This document shows positions 55,586 to 64,000 of a stretch of DNA of 64,000 nt, in pieces (within the stretch, counting starts at the first letter, position 1; each line of letters starts with the position of its first letter). A program made the position numbers and the translations under genes. The notes below the pieces were generated by a model. The model saw only the letters and a program-made list of their open reading frames with translations, ran no database searches and was not told the origin of the DNA. This stretch comes from Fidelibacterota bacterium (GTDB lineage Bacteria > Fidelibacterota > UBA2242 > JAFGTP01), in NCBI GenBank assembly GCA_016934035.1, contig JAFGTP010000054.1:359872-423871 (forward strand), written 5' to 3'.

Positions 55586-58126
55586 TTAATTTTTCACAGC
55601 AGTGGTATCTTGCTCCTGGAAAAATTCTGCTTTGAACGCTGTTTTCTGCCGATGGACGTAGTATTCTTGTTCTTGAATATTCAATAGGTGCAGGACTTCC
55701 TGAATTTTTACTGTTTTGCCGTCCTTCACTATGATTGAAATGTCGATGGTATCATTGTGGACTTCGATGGTATCGATAAATTCTCGGATATCCAGTTTTT
55801 TGATCTGATTTTTTCTTGTCCGGTTGATCCAAATATTTTTTTGTTTCAGAACCTCTTCAACCTCTGATTTGATATTTTCAGGGAGTTTTTCCAGAAAATT
55901 CACCTGGTAATCAAAGCCGGTCACCAAATTAGAAACCGAAGCTGTTCTTAAATTAATTTTTTTATATTTTTTGACTTTCAATCCATCGGGTAGATTTGTG
56001 TTAAGCAGTTTGTCCAAATTTTCAACAGGTTTTTCCAGAAAAATTTCAATGTATTCGTCGTTGGAAGTAAAACTGTAGGGTAGAGGGTAGCCTGCTGAAA
56101 TTTTGGGTTTTTTGTTGTATCCACCTGTGTAGCAGACATCAAGCCGGGCACCTTTCAGAGCTTGCTTGAAAATTCGAATAATATCCAGGTGGGAGGTGAA
56201 TTTTGCCGCTCCGGTTTTGACAAAATTCAATCTATATCTGTGTTTGTTATCTGATGGTTCTGATGGCTCTGCGCTAAAGGAAAAACTGTTTTCAGTGTCA
56301 CTGTCCACAAGGTCCATTTGCAAATCATCAAAACATACGCCGCAATTGATGCAGCCTTCCCGGCAATCGGGAGTCAGGGCCGCTTTCCTGGCTGCATTTT
56401 TTTCTTTTAACAGGAAGGTGCGGGTGATACCGGGATCGATAATTTCCCAGGGCAGGTCTGAATCGATGTTCCTTTCACCTGTATAGTCTTGCAGATTCAA
56501 ACCACATTCCAGCATCATTTCTTCCCATAGGTCAAAATTGTAGTATTCGCGCCAGCCATCAAATTTGGCGCCTCGTTGCCAGGCTTTGTAAATTACCTGG
56601 GCCAATTTTCGATCACCCCGTGACATCAGTCCTTCTAATTGTGAGTAGCGGGGGTCTCTACTCATTACTTTAACTCTTTTCATGGCTCTCAGCACAGGTT
56701 TGATGGAATCGATTTTTTGCTGAATGCATTCCGGCAGATCCTGGGCCTCCCATTGAAAAGGAGTAAATACTTTTGGAATAAAGCTGGATAAGGTAACGTT
56801 GACGTTTAACTTTTTGCCACCGATTTTCAGTACTTTTTCCACCAAATCCGCGATTGCCATCACATCTTCCATGGTTTCACCTGGCAACCCGATCATGAAA
56901 TATAATTTCACCAGTTGCCAGCCATTGTCAATGGCAATTTTTACTGAATCCATGAGTTCCTTTTCTGATATCTGTTTGTTGATAATATCCCGCAGACCTT
57001 GGGAGCCGGCTTCCGGAGCGAAAGTCAAGCCTGACTTTTTTGCCTGTTTGGCGTATTCAGCAACTTTTTCAGTAAAGGTATCCAGTCTCATGGATGGAAA
57101 GGAGAGGGACATGCTGTTTTTTTTTGTACTATCCAGAATTCCGCAAACGGCTTTTTCCAGGCCGTTGTAGTCGGAAGTAGATAGTGACAGAAGGGAGACT
57201 TCATCATATCCTGTGTTTGAAAAACTTGATTTAACCTGACGAACAATATCTTCAGGTTTTCTTTCCCGGACCGGCCTGTAAATCATTCCGGCCTGGCAAA
57301 AACGGCACCCTCGCGTACAACCTCTCATGATCTCTGCGACATATCGGTCCTGTGCAATATCCAAAAGGGGTATTAAAGGGTTTTCCGGGTAAATATCATT
57401 GGACAATTTTGTAAGTTTGCTGGTTTTGATGCGCTGGGGTACAAAATCGACAAGGGGAAATACTTTCCCTGTTGTGTCATCGTAATCATAAAATGCCGGC
57501 ACATAAATCCGATCAAATTTCCGGGCAATGGCTTCTATTTTTTGCTTTCTGTCTAGGGGCTTCTTTTTTAAAACGCCAATAAAATGCATCAATTCCAGAG
57601 CGATTTCTTCACCATCGCCGGGCAGGATACAGTCTACAAAGGCGGTAATAGGCTCAGCATTAAAAACGCTGCCACCGCCGGCTATTACCAGAGGTTCATC
57701 TTCCTGCCTCTCTTTTGAAAAAATAGATATTTTGGCCATGTCCAGCATATTCAGCATATTGGTATAACCCAGTTCGTAAGAAAAGGAAAAACCAACAACA
57801 TCGAAATTTTTGAGTGAAACATGGGATTCCAGAGAGTAGAGGGGAATTTTGTTTTTTCTTAATTCGGTCTCAAAGTCCGGCCAGGGTGCATACACCCGCT
57901 CAGTTGCGATTTTTTTATCTTTATTCAGGACATGGTAAAGAATCTGAAAGCCGTAATAGGACATGCCAATATCATAAAGGTCAGGAAAAGCCAGGACTAT
58001 CGTGGCGTCAACTTTTTCCAGGTCCTTTATGATCGTATTTCTTTCTTGTCCTACATAACGTCCTGGTTTTTCGACTTTTGGCAGGATTATATTAAAAACT
58101 TTGTTCCAGTTTTCAATGGGCTTCAA
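55586..58126 (-). CDS. Radical SAM protein fused to DUF2344 domain
   Basis: 846 aa. The N-terminal 220 residues resemble the B12-binding-like part of TIGR03960 proteins (AFPDLYDIGMSYYGFQILYH). The radical SAM core carries the 4Fe-4S motif CTRGCRFCQAG. After an extra Cys cluster (CREGCINCGVC, near 600), the last roughly 225 residues match the TIGR03936/DUF2344 type (VKTGAAKFTSHLDIIRIF). In many bacteria these are two adjacent genes; here they form one. The neighbours rng, rplU and rpmA are the usual ones, which points to an RNA- or ribosome-related role, but the substrate is unknown. Confidence 0.88.
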   Translation of the reverse strand: MKPIENWNKVFNIILPKVEKPGRYVGQERNTIIKDLEKVDATIVLAFPDLYDIGMSYYGFQILYHVLNKDKKIATERVYAPWPDFETELRKNKIPLYSLESHVSLKNFDVVGFSFSYELGYTNMLNMLDMAKISIFSKERQEDEPLVIAGGGSVFNAEPITAFVDCILPGDGEEIALELMHFIGVLKKKPLDRKQKIEAIARKFDRIYVPAFYDYDDTTGKVFPLVDFVPQRIKTSKLTKLSNDIYPENPLIPLLDIAQDRYVAEIMRGCTRGCRFCQAGMIYRPVRERKPEDIVRQVKSSFSNTGYDEVSLLSLSTSDYNGLEKAVCGILDSTKKNSMSLSFPSMRLDTFTEKVAEYAKQAKKSGLTFAPEAGSQGLRDIINKQISEKELMDSVKIAIDNGWQLVKLYFMIGLPGETMEDVMAIADLVEKVLKIGGKKLNVNVTLSSFIPKVFTPFQWEAQDLPECIQQKIDSIKPVLRAMKRVKVMSRDPRYSQLEGLMSRGDRKLAQVIYKAWQRGAKFDGWREYYNFDLWEEMMLECGLNLQDYTGERNIDSDLPWEIIDPGITRTFLLKEKNAARKAALTPDCREGCINCGVCFDDLQMDLVDSDTENSFSFSAEPSEPSDNKHRYRLNFVKTGAAKFTSHLDIIRIFKQALKGARLDVCYTGGYNKKPKISAGYPLPYSFTSNDEYIEIFLEKPVENLDKLLNTNLPDGLKVKKYKKINLRTASVSNLVTGFDYQVNFLEKLPENIKSEVEEVLKQKNIWINRTRKNQIKKLDIREFIDTIEVHNDTIDISIIVKDGKTVKIQEVLHLLNIQEQEYYVHRQKTAFKAEFFQEQDTTAVKN

Positions 58127-58634
58127 AGGTTCTCCGGTAAATCTTTTGAACTATATCAAACAGATGACAATCAAAAAAATAATGAGCATCCAGTATATTA
58201 TAAGCTGATATCCAATTATAAAACATAGATATTCAACGTGGTAAATTTCTGCAACCTGCGACTAAATAACAAGTAATATTTAAAATCCCACATTCGACTC
58301 TTGTGTTTGCGCATCGGATACCTCAGTATGTAAAAAAGTGGAAAACCCCGTTTTATTTCAATGGACATTTGATGATGTCAGTTTTTTTTTCATTCGTCCG
58401 GAATATGCTGTGTTGGCCTCTCGAAATGCCTGGGAAATTGAGCAGTCTGAGTGGTAAAAAAAAACAAGTTATGGATTGATCAGTGAAAAACTATCCAAAG
58501 AAGAATGATAAAAAGTTTTTTTTGAGGTCTTATGTTTCCTTTTTTGATGTTTTTATAATATTTTCTATAAGGTTAAAATTAAAAATTTTGGTGAAGTGTT
58601 AAAAATTGAAGTCATTTTCAGGTAAGGTTTATTA
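58127..58634. other. Divergent intergenic region with a degenerate short frame
   Basis: 508 bp. A frame from the GTG at 58338 to the TAA at 58455-58457 would encode 39 residues including FDDVSFFFIRPEYAVLASRN, with no ribosome binding site. It may be chance or a gene remnant. No tRNA or known repeat is seen. The sequence AGGTAAGG (58620-58627) precedes the next gene. Confidence 0.35.
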
Positions 58635-59129
58635 TTGCAGGCTATTGGTATGCAGGGTTTACAAAAAGAATATAAAAAATGGCAACGCTGGTTTGATCTC
58701 ATTTGGGAAGATGTTCAACAACAGATGAGGTTTTTAGAAATTTACAAGGACCTTTCCGTTGAAAATATCCAGGGCGATAGGATGAAGTTCATTGAAGAGT
58801 GTTATTTTGTCCAGGCGGCCGTTGCATTACGTCGTCAGTTTGGTATTCAGAAAGATGAGATATCTCTGATGAAATTACTGATTCAGATCAAAGCGGAATT
58901 TTCAAAAATTCCTCAAAATTGCAGATTGACGGAAGATGAATTGAACTCTTTTATCAAAACGGTTCAAAATATTGAAAATAAATTGGGGCTGTACATTGAC
59001 CGGAAAATTGTGCATATGGATAAGCGTCCCATTGCCTCTGATTTGGATAGAAAGGGCATGTTAGCGGCCCTGCAGTCTCTTGCGCAAATTGTGGGCGCGC
59101 TCCATCAATTTTTTTTTCATAATCAATAA
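58635..59129 (+). CDS. Hypothetical helical protein
   Basis: 164 aa, mostly amphipathic helix, rich in Gln, Lys, Glu and Leu, with no signal peptide or membrane segment. I do not recognise the family. The start at 58635 is TTG, with AGGTAAGG seven bases upstream; an ATG at 58650 would remove five residues. It lies 85 bp before the STAS-like gene on the same strand, so the two may form a small unit. Confidence 0.6.
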   Translation: MQAIGMQGLQKEYKKWQRWFDLIWEDVQQQMRFLEIYKDLSVENIQGDRMKFIEECYFVQAAVALRRQFGIQKDEISLMKLLIQIKAEFSKIPQNCRLTEDELNSFIKTVQNIENKLGLYIDRKIVHMDKRPIASDLDRKGMLAALQSLAQIVGALHQFFFHNQ

Positions 59130-59214
59130 ATTTAAAAGCAACTTCAAGCTGTTGACAATTTAATTCTTTGTATCTAAAAATATTGTTGTAATCAGAAAAT
59201 TTTTAGAGGCAGTA

Positions 59215-59607
59215 ATGGTCAAAATTGAAAAAAAGGATTATGGTTACAAGATAACCTTCAGTGATAATGTGTCAGCAGATGAGATGAAACAATGGGTTGA
59301 AGAATCCAAGAAAATCCTGGCTTCAGCCGTATCAGGTTTTTGTGTTTTTGTGGACATGAGAACTTTAAAACCGTTAGGGCCTGACGCCCAGCTCTTGCTG
59401 GAAAGCGGTCAAAGAGAATATAAGGCCAAGGGAATGAAACGGTCTGTTGTTATATTAAACACAAATGTAATTAAAATGCAGTTTGTCCGACTGGCCAGAG
59501 AAACAGGCATTGATGAATGGGAAAGGTATATCAATGCCACCCAGGATAGTAACTGGGAAAAAAAAGGTGTTGACTGGCTTACAAAGGGAATTGATCCTGA
59601 ACAATAA
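59215..59607 (+). CDS. STAS-like (SpoIIAA-fold) small protein
   Basis: 130 aa. The pattern of an N-terminal beta-hairpin (KKDYGYKITFSDNVS), a helix, the strand FCVFVDMRTLKPL, a long helix and the strand SVVILNTN resembles SpoIIAA/STAS-like domains that bind partner proteins or lipids. There is no clear phospho-acceptor Ser, so a classical anti-anti-sigma role is doubtful. It has no signal peptide. An AGAGGCAGTA region precedes the ATG. It converges on the VWA gene, sharing the hairpin at 59614-59641. Confidence 0.6.
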   Translation: MVKIEKKDYGYKITFSDNVSADEMKQWVEESKKILASAVSGFCVFVDMRTLKPLGPDAQLLLESGQREYKAKGMKRSVVILNTNVIKMQFVRLARETGIDEWERYINATQDSNWEKKGVDWLTKGIDPEQ

Positions 59608-59641
59608 AAAAATGGGGGAACCTCCTGGCAGAAGTTCCCCC
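59608..59641 (-). terminator. Intrinsic terminator of the VWA gene
   Basis: GGGGGAAC (59614-59621) and GTTCCCCC (59634-59641) form a perfect 8-bp stem. On the minus strand a run of T follows, reaching into the end of the STAS-like gene. The plus strand lacks a U-run. Confidence 0.75.
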
Positions 59642-59663
59642 TGGGGCTTAGAATGAGGGTTAT

Positions 59664-60827
59664 TTATTCAAGTTCATCGAACATGTCATCAACTTTATCA
59701 TAGGGTGAGTCCTTTTTGAAATTTCTGAGAATTTTTTCTGTTTTTTTGCTTTCCAACCGGTTGGATAAAAATTCTGCGTTGATGATAACATCTCTGTTAA
59801 CGATAATAATGGTTGTTTCCAGAGGGGGAAAAAAGTTTTCCATTTCGGCCAGTCCGATGATTTTTATTTCATGGGCCCCTCTTGAAATATTTTCAATGAT
59901 CAATTGTTTATCAAAGTTGAATTTGGTGGTTTTTTTAAACCAGCCTTCTCTGACGGTTTTTGCAACGAAGGGATATTTGGAAGTATAGCCAGCAAAGGCA
60001 TCATCAACAAAGACCATGGCGGATTTCACATCAGAAATGACGGCAATGTCGTGTCCGAGGTCGTTTTCACGGGCATCAATCCTTCCCGTTTCTCCGGCAT
60101 TTAAATTGGCGGAACACTTCCATTCACCACGCTCAAAATTGATCACGACTTCATAAGAGCCGGGTGTAAGGTTTTCAATTACGACCGGTGTTTTCTGGCC
60201 AGTGGGATCGCCATTGATAAAAACAGGTCTGTCGGATGGATGCGATTTTACAACTATTCGTGTGGTATTCAGTTTTTTCTGATCGAAAATATTATAATAA
60301 TTATAAAGTGATTTGGAGTAGAGATTGGTCAGTTGTACGCTGTTGTCGGCATAGAAAAAGTCACCGTTGGTCTTTTGGGCAATATCTGCAAGAACCTGCT
60401 GGTTGACCTCTCCCAGAGCGATCCCATAGACGTAAACCCCCTGGGAAGCAGTGATGCTGCTGATATTACGGTCTGATAATTTGCTGCTATTGTCATATCC
60501 GTCGGTAAAAAATACAATGATACTTTGTCCGCCATTTTCATGAGCCAGGATGGATGCCTTTCCCAGAGCGTCATATATCGCAGTGCCGCCTCCGGCATCA
60601 AAATCTTTCACTGAGCCCTTTAACTGGGCTTTGTCAGAAGTAAAAACATTTTCCACGCTGATTCTATGATCAAATAAAATCAGTGAAGCTTTATCGTCGG
60701 GTTTCATATCATCGATAAAATGGTATAGGGCACTTTTGATGTTTTGGATTGGTTCTCCGTCCATGCTGCCGCTTTTATCCACGACTAAAATAAAATGGTT
60801 GCTGGCATCGGTCTGGGAGACTGTCAT
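59664..60827 (-). CDS. VWA domain protein with PEGA-like repeats
   Basis: 387 aa from the ATG at 60827. The von Willebrand A domain (about 10-170) has the MIDAS motif DKSGSMDGEPI, a conserved Thr in GGGTAIYDAL, and the late Asp in FFTDGYDNSS. Two PEGA-like beta domains follow (about 200-265 and 270-350; for example PVFINGDPTGQKTPVVIENL). Such proteins are usually exported. No signal is present from this start, but the same frame upstream encodes one (60834-60893), separated by a single TAA codon. A ribosome binding site exists only for the upstream ATG. The gene is probably broken by a nonsense change, or this is a sequencing error. Confidence 0.8.
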   Translation of the reverse strand: MTVSQTDASNHFILVVDKSGSMDGEPIQNIKSALYHFIDDMKPDDKASLILFDHRISVENVFTSDKAQLKGSVKDFDAGGGTAIYDALGKASILAHENGGQSIIVFFTDGYDNSSKLSDRNISSITASQGVYVYGIALGEVNQQVLADIAQKTNGDFFYADNSVQLTNLYSKSLYNYYNIFDQKKLNTTRIVVKSHPSDRPVFINGDPTGQKTPVVIENLTPGSYEVVINFERGEWKCSANLNAGETGRIDARENDLGHDIAVISDVKSAMVFVDDAFAGYTSKYPFVAKTVREGWFKKTTKFNFDKQLIIENISRGAHEIKIIGLAEMENFFPPLETTIIIVNRDVIINAEFLSNRLESKKTEKILRNFKKDSPYDKVDDMFDELE

Positions 60828-60833
60828 ACAACT

Positions 60834-60893
60834 TTATGCAAACAAATGAACCACAGGCAATAATACAATGAGTATGTAAACAAATTTCTTCAT
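60834..60893 (-). other. Signal peptide of the VWA gene, closed by an in-frame stop
   Basis: ATG at 60893 is preceded by GGAGAAG five bases upstream. It encodes MKKFVYILIVLLPVVHLFA, a classical signal peptide, followed by TAA at 60836-60834, then Ser-Cys and the ATG at 60827 in the same frame. A CAA-to-TAA change of one base would explain it. Confidence 0.7.
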
Positions 60894-61060
60894 AAACTTC
60901 TCCAATCACGATTCAGATTAATATTAGTTGATATCCTTGCACAAAGATGTGATATGCTTCACAAAATGAAACTATGAAAAAAAATTTGATTTTTGTAAAT
61001 ATTTTAAGCGAAGTTTAAACGAATTGATCGTTTTTCGGGAAAATTAAAATTGAGGGAATC

Positions 61061-63325
61061 ATGAAGAAGATTATTTTAGTATCCATATTTTGGGGGATGT
61101 TGATTTCTTGCAACAGCAAACCAACACAAACAGGGATTCTGGATGAAATGAAAATCTGTGTGCCGTCTGAAGCGAACAGAGCGGTTTCATTTACCAACAA
61201 ACATTCTGCCTATTACTACACCCAATCCCATGAAAATAATCATGAGGAATGGGCGTGGTTCGAAGGGCTTAATATTGCCAAGCAGAAAATGTTTCACGGT
61301 TATGAACTGTTTGATGGAGAAAGCAAAATTGATAACAAACAGGCTGAAGTATGGGTTTATCCATACAAAATGGTTCGAAAACATGATAATGGAATGACAG
61401 AAACTTTCCAGATGTTTGATAATCTCAATATTATCGAAATTGCTCTTGAAAAAGCGCCGAAAGGAATCGGCCTAAACCTCAAAGGTGATAATGTCATCCA
61501 CACAAAAATCATTGATCATATTGCCTTGTTTCAATCCATGGAAGGCCATAAAGTAATCGCTGTCAGTTCTATCAACGACAAAACTGTTAAAGTGGAGTCC
61601 GATCGGGTATATTCAAATTGTAACGGATTTTTGATTTCTGTTGGTGGTGAAGATAAAGAAGCACGAGCACTAATTGATCTTGCGAGACGGAACAATACAA
61701 TCTGGAAAAAAGAGCGCAAAGACAGAATACGTAATTTACTTTTGGAAAATACCCTTGTAAAAAGTGATAATGACTCACTTCAACTGGCAATGAATTGGAT
61801 TGTCACGACAATGAACCAATTGGTAACACAGCAACAAGGTCAGGGAATCTATGCCGGTTTACCCTGGTTTAATGAATACTGGGGAAGAGATGAATTCATC
61901 GCGCTTCCGGGTGCCTGCCTGGTGTCGGGGCAATTTGATTGGGCACGAAATATCCTGAAGTCTTTTGCGGAATATCAGGAGACTGATCCCAATTCTAAAT
62001 TTTTCGGCCGTGTCCCCAATATTGTCAATCCGGCTTTAATCGATTACCACACCACAGACGGTACGCCGCGATTCGTCCACCAATTACAGGAATATGTGAA
62101 ATATTCCGGTGATACCACCATCATCGAAGAACTTTATGACAATGTTAAATATTCTATTGAAGGTTCACTGAAAAATTGGACGGATGAAGATTATTATCTT
62201 ATTCATGCGGAAAATGAAACCTGGATGGATGCCCGTCGTCAACCTGACCTTGCTGCTTATTCACCTCGGGACAATCGTGCCAATGATATACAGGCTCTTT
62301 GGTTCAACCAATTGAATGCTGGTGTCTATTTTGCTAATTATATGAAAGACACAGAAAATGCTGAAAAATGGCAAAAGATCGCAAACAATGTGAAATCCAA
62401 TTTTGCTAAAGATTATACCAACATTAAATACAATTACCTGGCAGATAGGTTGACTGAAAACGGTGTTCAGGATTTTAAAATCCGTCCCAATCAATTATTT
62501 GCGTTGGATATGATCGAAGACCAGGAATTGAAATGGAAAGCCACCCGGATTTGCTGGGAAGAATTGGTTTATCCCTGGGGTGTGGCTTCTCTGAATCGAC
62601 AGGATGATTTCTTTCATCCTTTCCATGGCGCCTGGGAACATTACCACAAAGATGAAGCCTATCACAACGGAACAGTCTGGCTCTGGAACAATGGTATTGC
62701 CATGCAACGAATGATCGAGGCCGGGCAAAGCGAAACTGCTTACAAACTTTTCAAAAATATGAACTGGCAGGCATTGACCAAAGGTTGTGTTGGCGGAATG
62801 TGTGAAAATATGGATGCCTATCCCCAGGTGGGAAAATCCTGGCCAAAGATCACCGGGACCTACCTGCAAGCCTGGTCAAATTCAGAGCACCTTCGTACCT
62901 GGTATCAATATTTTCTAGGCGTCCAGCCAGACATGATCAATACCAAACTCAGCCTTAAACCCATGATTCCTGCTGAAATAAATTCGCTTGAATATTTGGT
63001 ACTGGTTGGCAAGGGCAAGGTAAAAGCGACGTATAAAAAATCGGATGTGACAAAATATACATACACATTCAACGATTTGAATGTTGTGGTCCACATTGAT
63101 ATCTTCCCTTATGAAACAGTCAACATTGAAAGTCTAACTACTCCGGAAATCACTTTGATTGATACTGGAAAAGAATTGATGGTTGGAAATGAAATTTTTC
63201 CTGTTTCTCCGAAAAAACTGGCTGAACGAAAAGCAGCAAATAAACTTTTTGAAGGTACTGAATTTTGTAAACCAATGGATTTGTCCAAACATCCGGTGAT
63301 GAAGCAGGTGTATGTGAGGGAGTAA
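61061..63325 (+). CDS. Lipoprotein glycoside hydrolase, amylo-alpha-1,6-glucosidase-like
   Basis: 754 aa. The N-terminus MKKIILVSIFWGMLISC is a lipoprotein signal with Cys17. Residues about 20-230 are a beta-rich N-domain. From about 235 onward an (alpha/alpha)6 barrel follows, with AGLPWFNEYWGRDEFIALPG near 265-284, closely like the debranching enzyme C-domain (GDE, GH133). NETWMDARRQPDLAAYSPRD and ITGTYLQAWSNSEHLRTWYQ carry candidate acidic catalytic residues. It probably removes alpha-linked glucose from glycogen- or starch-like oligosaccharides at the envelope. That location is unusual, since most such enzymes are cytosolic. GAGGGAATC precedes the ATG. Confidence 0.8.
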   Translation: MKKIILVSIFWGMLISCNSKPTQTGILDEMKICVPSEANRAVSFTNKHSAYYYTQSHENNHEEWAWFEGLNIAKQKMFHGYELFDGESKIDNKQAEVWVYPYKMVRKHDNGMTETFQMFDNLNIIEIALEKAPKGIGLNLKGDNVIHTKIIDHIALFQSMEGHKVIAVSSINDKTVKVESDRVYSNCNGFLISVGGEDKEARALIDLARRNNTIWKKERKDRIRNLLLENTLVKSDNDSLQLAMNWIVTTMNQLVTQQQGQGIYAGLPWFNEYWGRDEFIALPGACLVSGQFDWARNILKSFAEYQETDPNSKFFGRVPNIVNPALIDYHTTDGTPRFVHQLQEYVKYSGDTTIIEELYDNVKYSIEGSLKNWTDEDYYLIHAENETWMDARRQPDLAAYSPRDNRANDIQALWFNQLNAGVYFANYMKDTENAEKWQKIANNVKSNFAKDYTNIKYNYLADRLTENGVQDFKIRPNQLFALDMIEDQELKWKATRICWEELVYPWGVASLNRQDDFFHPFHGAWEHYHKDEAYHNGTVWLWNNGIAMQRMIEAGQSETAYKLFKNMNWQALTKGCVGGMCENMDAYPQVGKSWPKITGTYLQAWSNSEHLRTWYQYFLGVQPDMINTKLSLKPMIPAEINSLEYLVLVGKGKVKATYKKSDVTKYTYTFNDLNVVVHIDIFPYETVNIESLTTPEITLIDTGKELMVGNEIFPVSPKKLAERKAANKLFEGTEFCKPMDLSKHPVMKQVYVRE

Positions 63326-63415
63326 ATATTGTTGAATTGGTTAAACTTGTAAATTAATTAAAATTGGATAACCAAATTCGCAGTTTTGAACAAATTGGAA
63401 GGTGGTTTCATTAAC

Positions 63416-63835
63416 CTATTTCACCAAAATCATCTTTTTTGATAAAACATCAATACCATTTGTTGATTCCACTTTGATCCGATAAAAATATACACCACTG
63501 GCATAATTACCTGCATTCCAATTGGCAGTATAAATTCCTGCAACTTGTTGTTTCTGAACCAATGTTTCTATCAATTGCCCACGAAGATTGTAGATTGATA
63601 AATTCACCTTGGATTCTTCCGGCAGCATGTACCTGATATTTGTGACTGGATTGAAGGGATTCGGATAATTGTCAAAGAGTTCAAACTTTTCCGGTGCGAT
63701 TATTTTGATCTGGATGGTTTTCTCTGATTTCAGTCCATTATCGGAAAGTATATCAAAATGAATATCATAGACTGAATCAACCAATGCTTTTTCAGCAACA
63801 TTGAATACAAACTGACCGGCTGGACTGTATTTTTT
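63416..63835 (-). pseudogene. Type IX sorting-domain protein, 5' truncated
   Basis: Only the C-terminal end is present, about 139 codons open to a TGA at 63836-63838. After a beta-rich piece (SPAGQFVFNVAEKALVDSVY) comes the typical sorting domain: FELFDNYPNPFNPVTNIRY, the Tyr-Asn-Leu-Arg-Gly turn, GIYTANWNAGNYASGVYFY, and a lysine-rich end. This domain directs proteins to type IX-like secretion in the FCB group. There is no start codon with a ribosome binding site and no signal peptide. The upstream part is replaced by an A-rich tract and the IS481-type element. Confidence 0.75.
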
Positions 63836-64000
63836 TCAAAAAAAAAACAGTGACAGTCAATCAACTCAATGGTTAAAATATAAAACTGAAATTAAAAACA
63901 ACCAAAGGAGCCCAAAATGACTGCCACTGAACAAAAGATAGTCAATAATCGCCTAACATTGCTACAATTAGCAGAAAAACTCAGAAATGTATCACAAGCC
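63836..64000 (+). mobile_element. IS481-family insertion sequence, left part (runs off window)
   Basis: The element begins somewhere in the A-rich tract after 63836 and continues beyond the window. It is recognised by the transposase start at 63917. The inverted repeat cannot be defined because the other end is not visible. Confidence 0.6.
63917..64000 (+). CDS. IS481-family transposase, N-terminal end (partial)
   Basis: 28 codons to the window end. The translation begins MTATEQKIVNNRLTLLQLAE and continues KLRNVSQA. This is the characteristic start of IS481-type DDE transposases (helix-turn-helix region, Thr-Glu-Gln-Lys, then Leu-Leu-x-Leu-Ala, then Asn-Val-Ser-x-Ala). AAAGGAG lies six bases before the ATG, supporting a functional start. 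Whether the rest is intact cannot be seen. Confidence 0.7.
   Translation, partial: MTATEQKIVNNRLTLLQLAEKLRNVSQA

Overview
The window is bacterial chromosome of moderate GC. It is dense in genes, with short intergenic gaps and many ATGA-type stop/start overlaps. Several features point to a Gram-negative member of the Fibrobacterota-Chlorobiota-Bacteroidota (FCB) group, perhaps a Calditrichota-, Marinimicrobia-, Ignavibacteria- or KSB1-like lineage: a type IX secretion-style C-terminal sorting domain (63416-63835), a TonB-dependent receptor with a carboxypeptidase-regulatory-like N-domain followed by a DUF4249-like lipoprotein (24437-27575), and PAS-rich hybrid kinases. I cannot fix the phylum from sequence alone. 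I see no rRNA, tRNA or CRISPR array.

Layout. (1) 39-7557, + strand: a branched-chain amino acid operon, ilvC-cimA-leuA-leuC-leuD-leuB. It makes leucine, and makes isoleucine through the citramalate (pyruvate) route. (2) 7558-8642: a gene-free convergent gap filled with repeats and transposon relics. (3) 8643-12962: peptide and amino-acid turnover (pepD, ornithine aminotransferase, an M20 peptidase). (4) 12963-17205: another repeat-bearing convergent gap, a membrane hybrid histidine kinase coupled to a small membrane protein, and a class-I PPK2. (5) 17336-23238: a secreted phosphoesterase, then a tightly overlapped minus-strand operon (TrmH-type methyltransferase, thioredoxin-like protein, CPBP protease, MgtE, glycosyltransferase). 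(6) 23409-30899: an outer-membrane uptake cluster, DUF523, and a membrane pyrophosphatase with a large extra cytoplasmic segment. (7) 30941-37527, minus strand: topA, glyQS, two glycosyltransferases, rsmE. (8) 38003-44072: a giant multi-PAS hybrid kinase broken by one frameshift. (9) 44504-49890, minus strand: an oxidative TCA cluster (acnA, icd, gltA) ending in an AhpD-like gene whose ribosome-binding site lies in a perfect 15-bp inverted repeat. (10) 50350-53240: a hybrid kinase with a dead receiver plus a stand-alone response regulator. (11) 53328-58126, minus strand: the conserved radical SAM-rng-rplU-rpmA block. (12) 58635-64000: small regulatory-looking proteins, a VWA/PEGA protein with a stop codon right after its signal peptide, a lipoprotein debranching-type glycosidase, and a sorting-domain protein cut off next to an IS481-type element that runs off the window.

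Two metabolic details stand out. The isocitrate dehydrogenase carries the NAD-type Asp/Ile/Ala cofactor signature, and the ketol-acid reductoisomerase lacks the usual 2'-phosphate-binding residues. Both suggest NAD(H) use where NADP(H) is common.

The most unusual non-coding content is a roughly 125-bp double-hairpin repeat present three times, always in the gap between convergent genes. Twice it abuts a MITE-like palindromic element. One of those palindromes contains the decayed tail of an IS110-family transposase. No clear new defence or mobile system is present. The best leads are these repeats, the RBS-masking hairpin, the enlarged pyrophosphatase and the interrupted genes.
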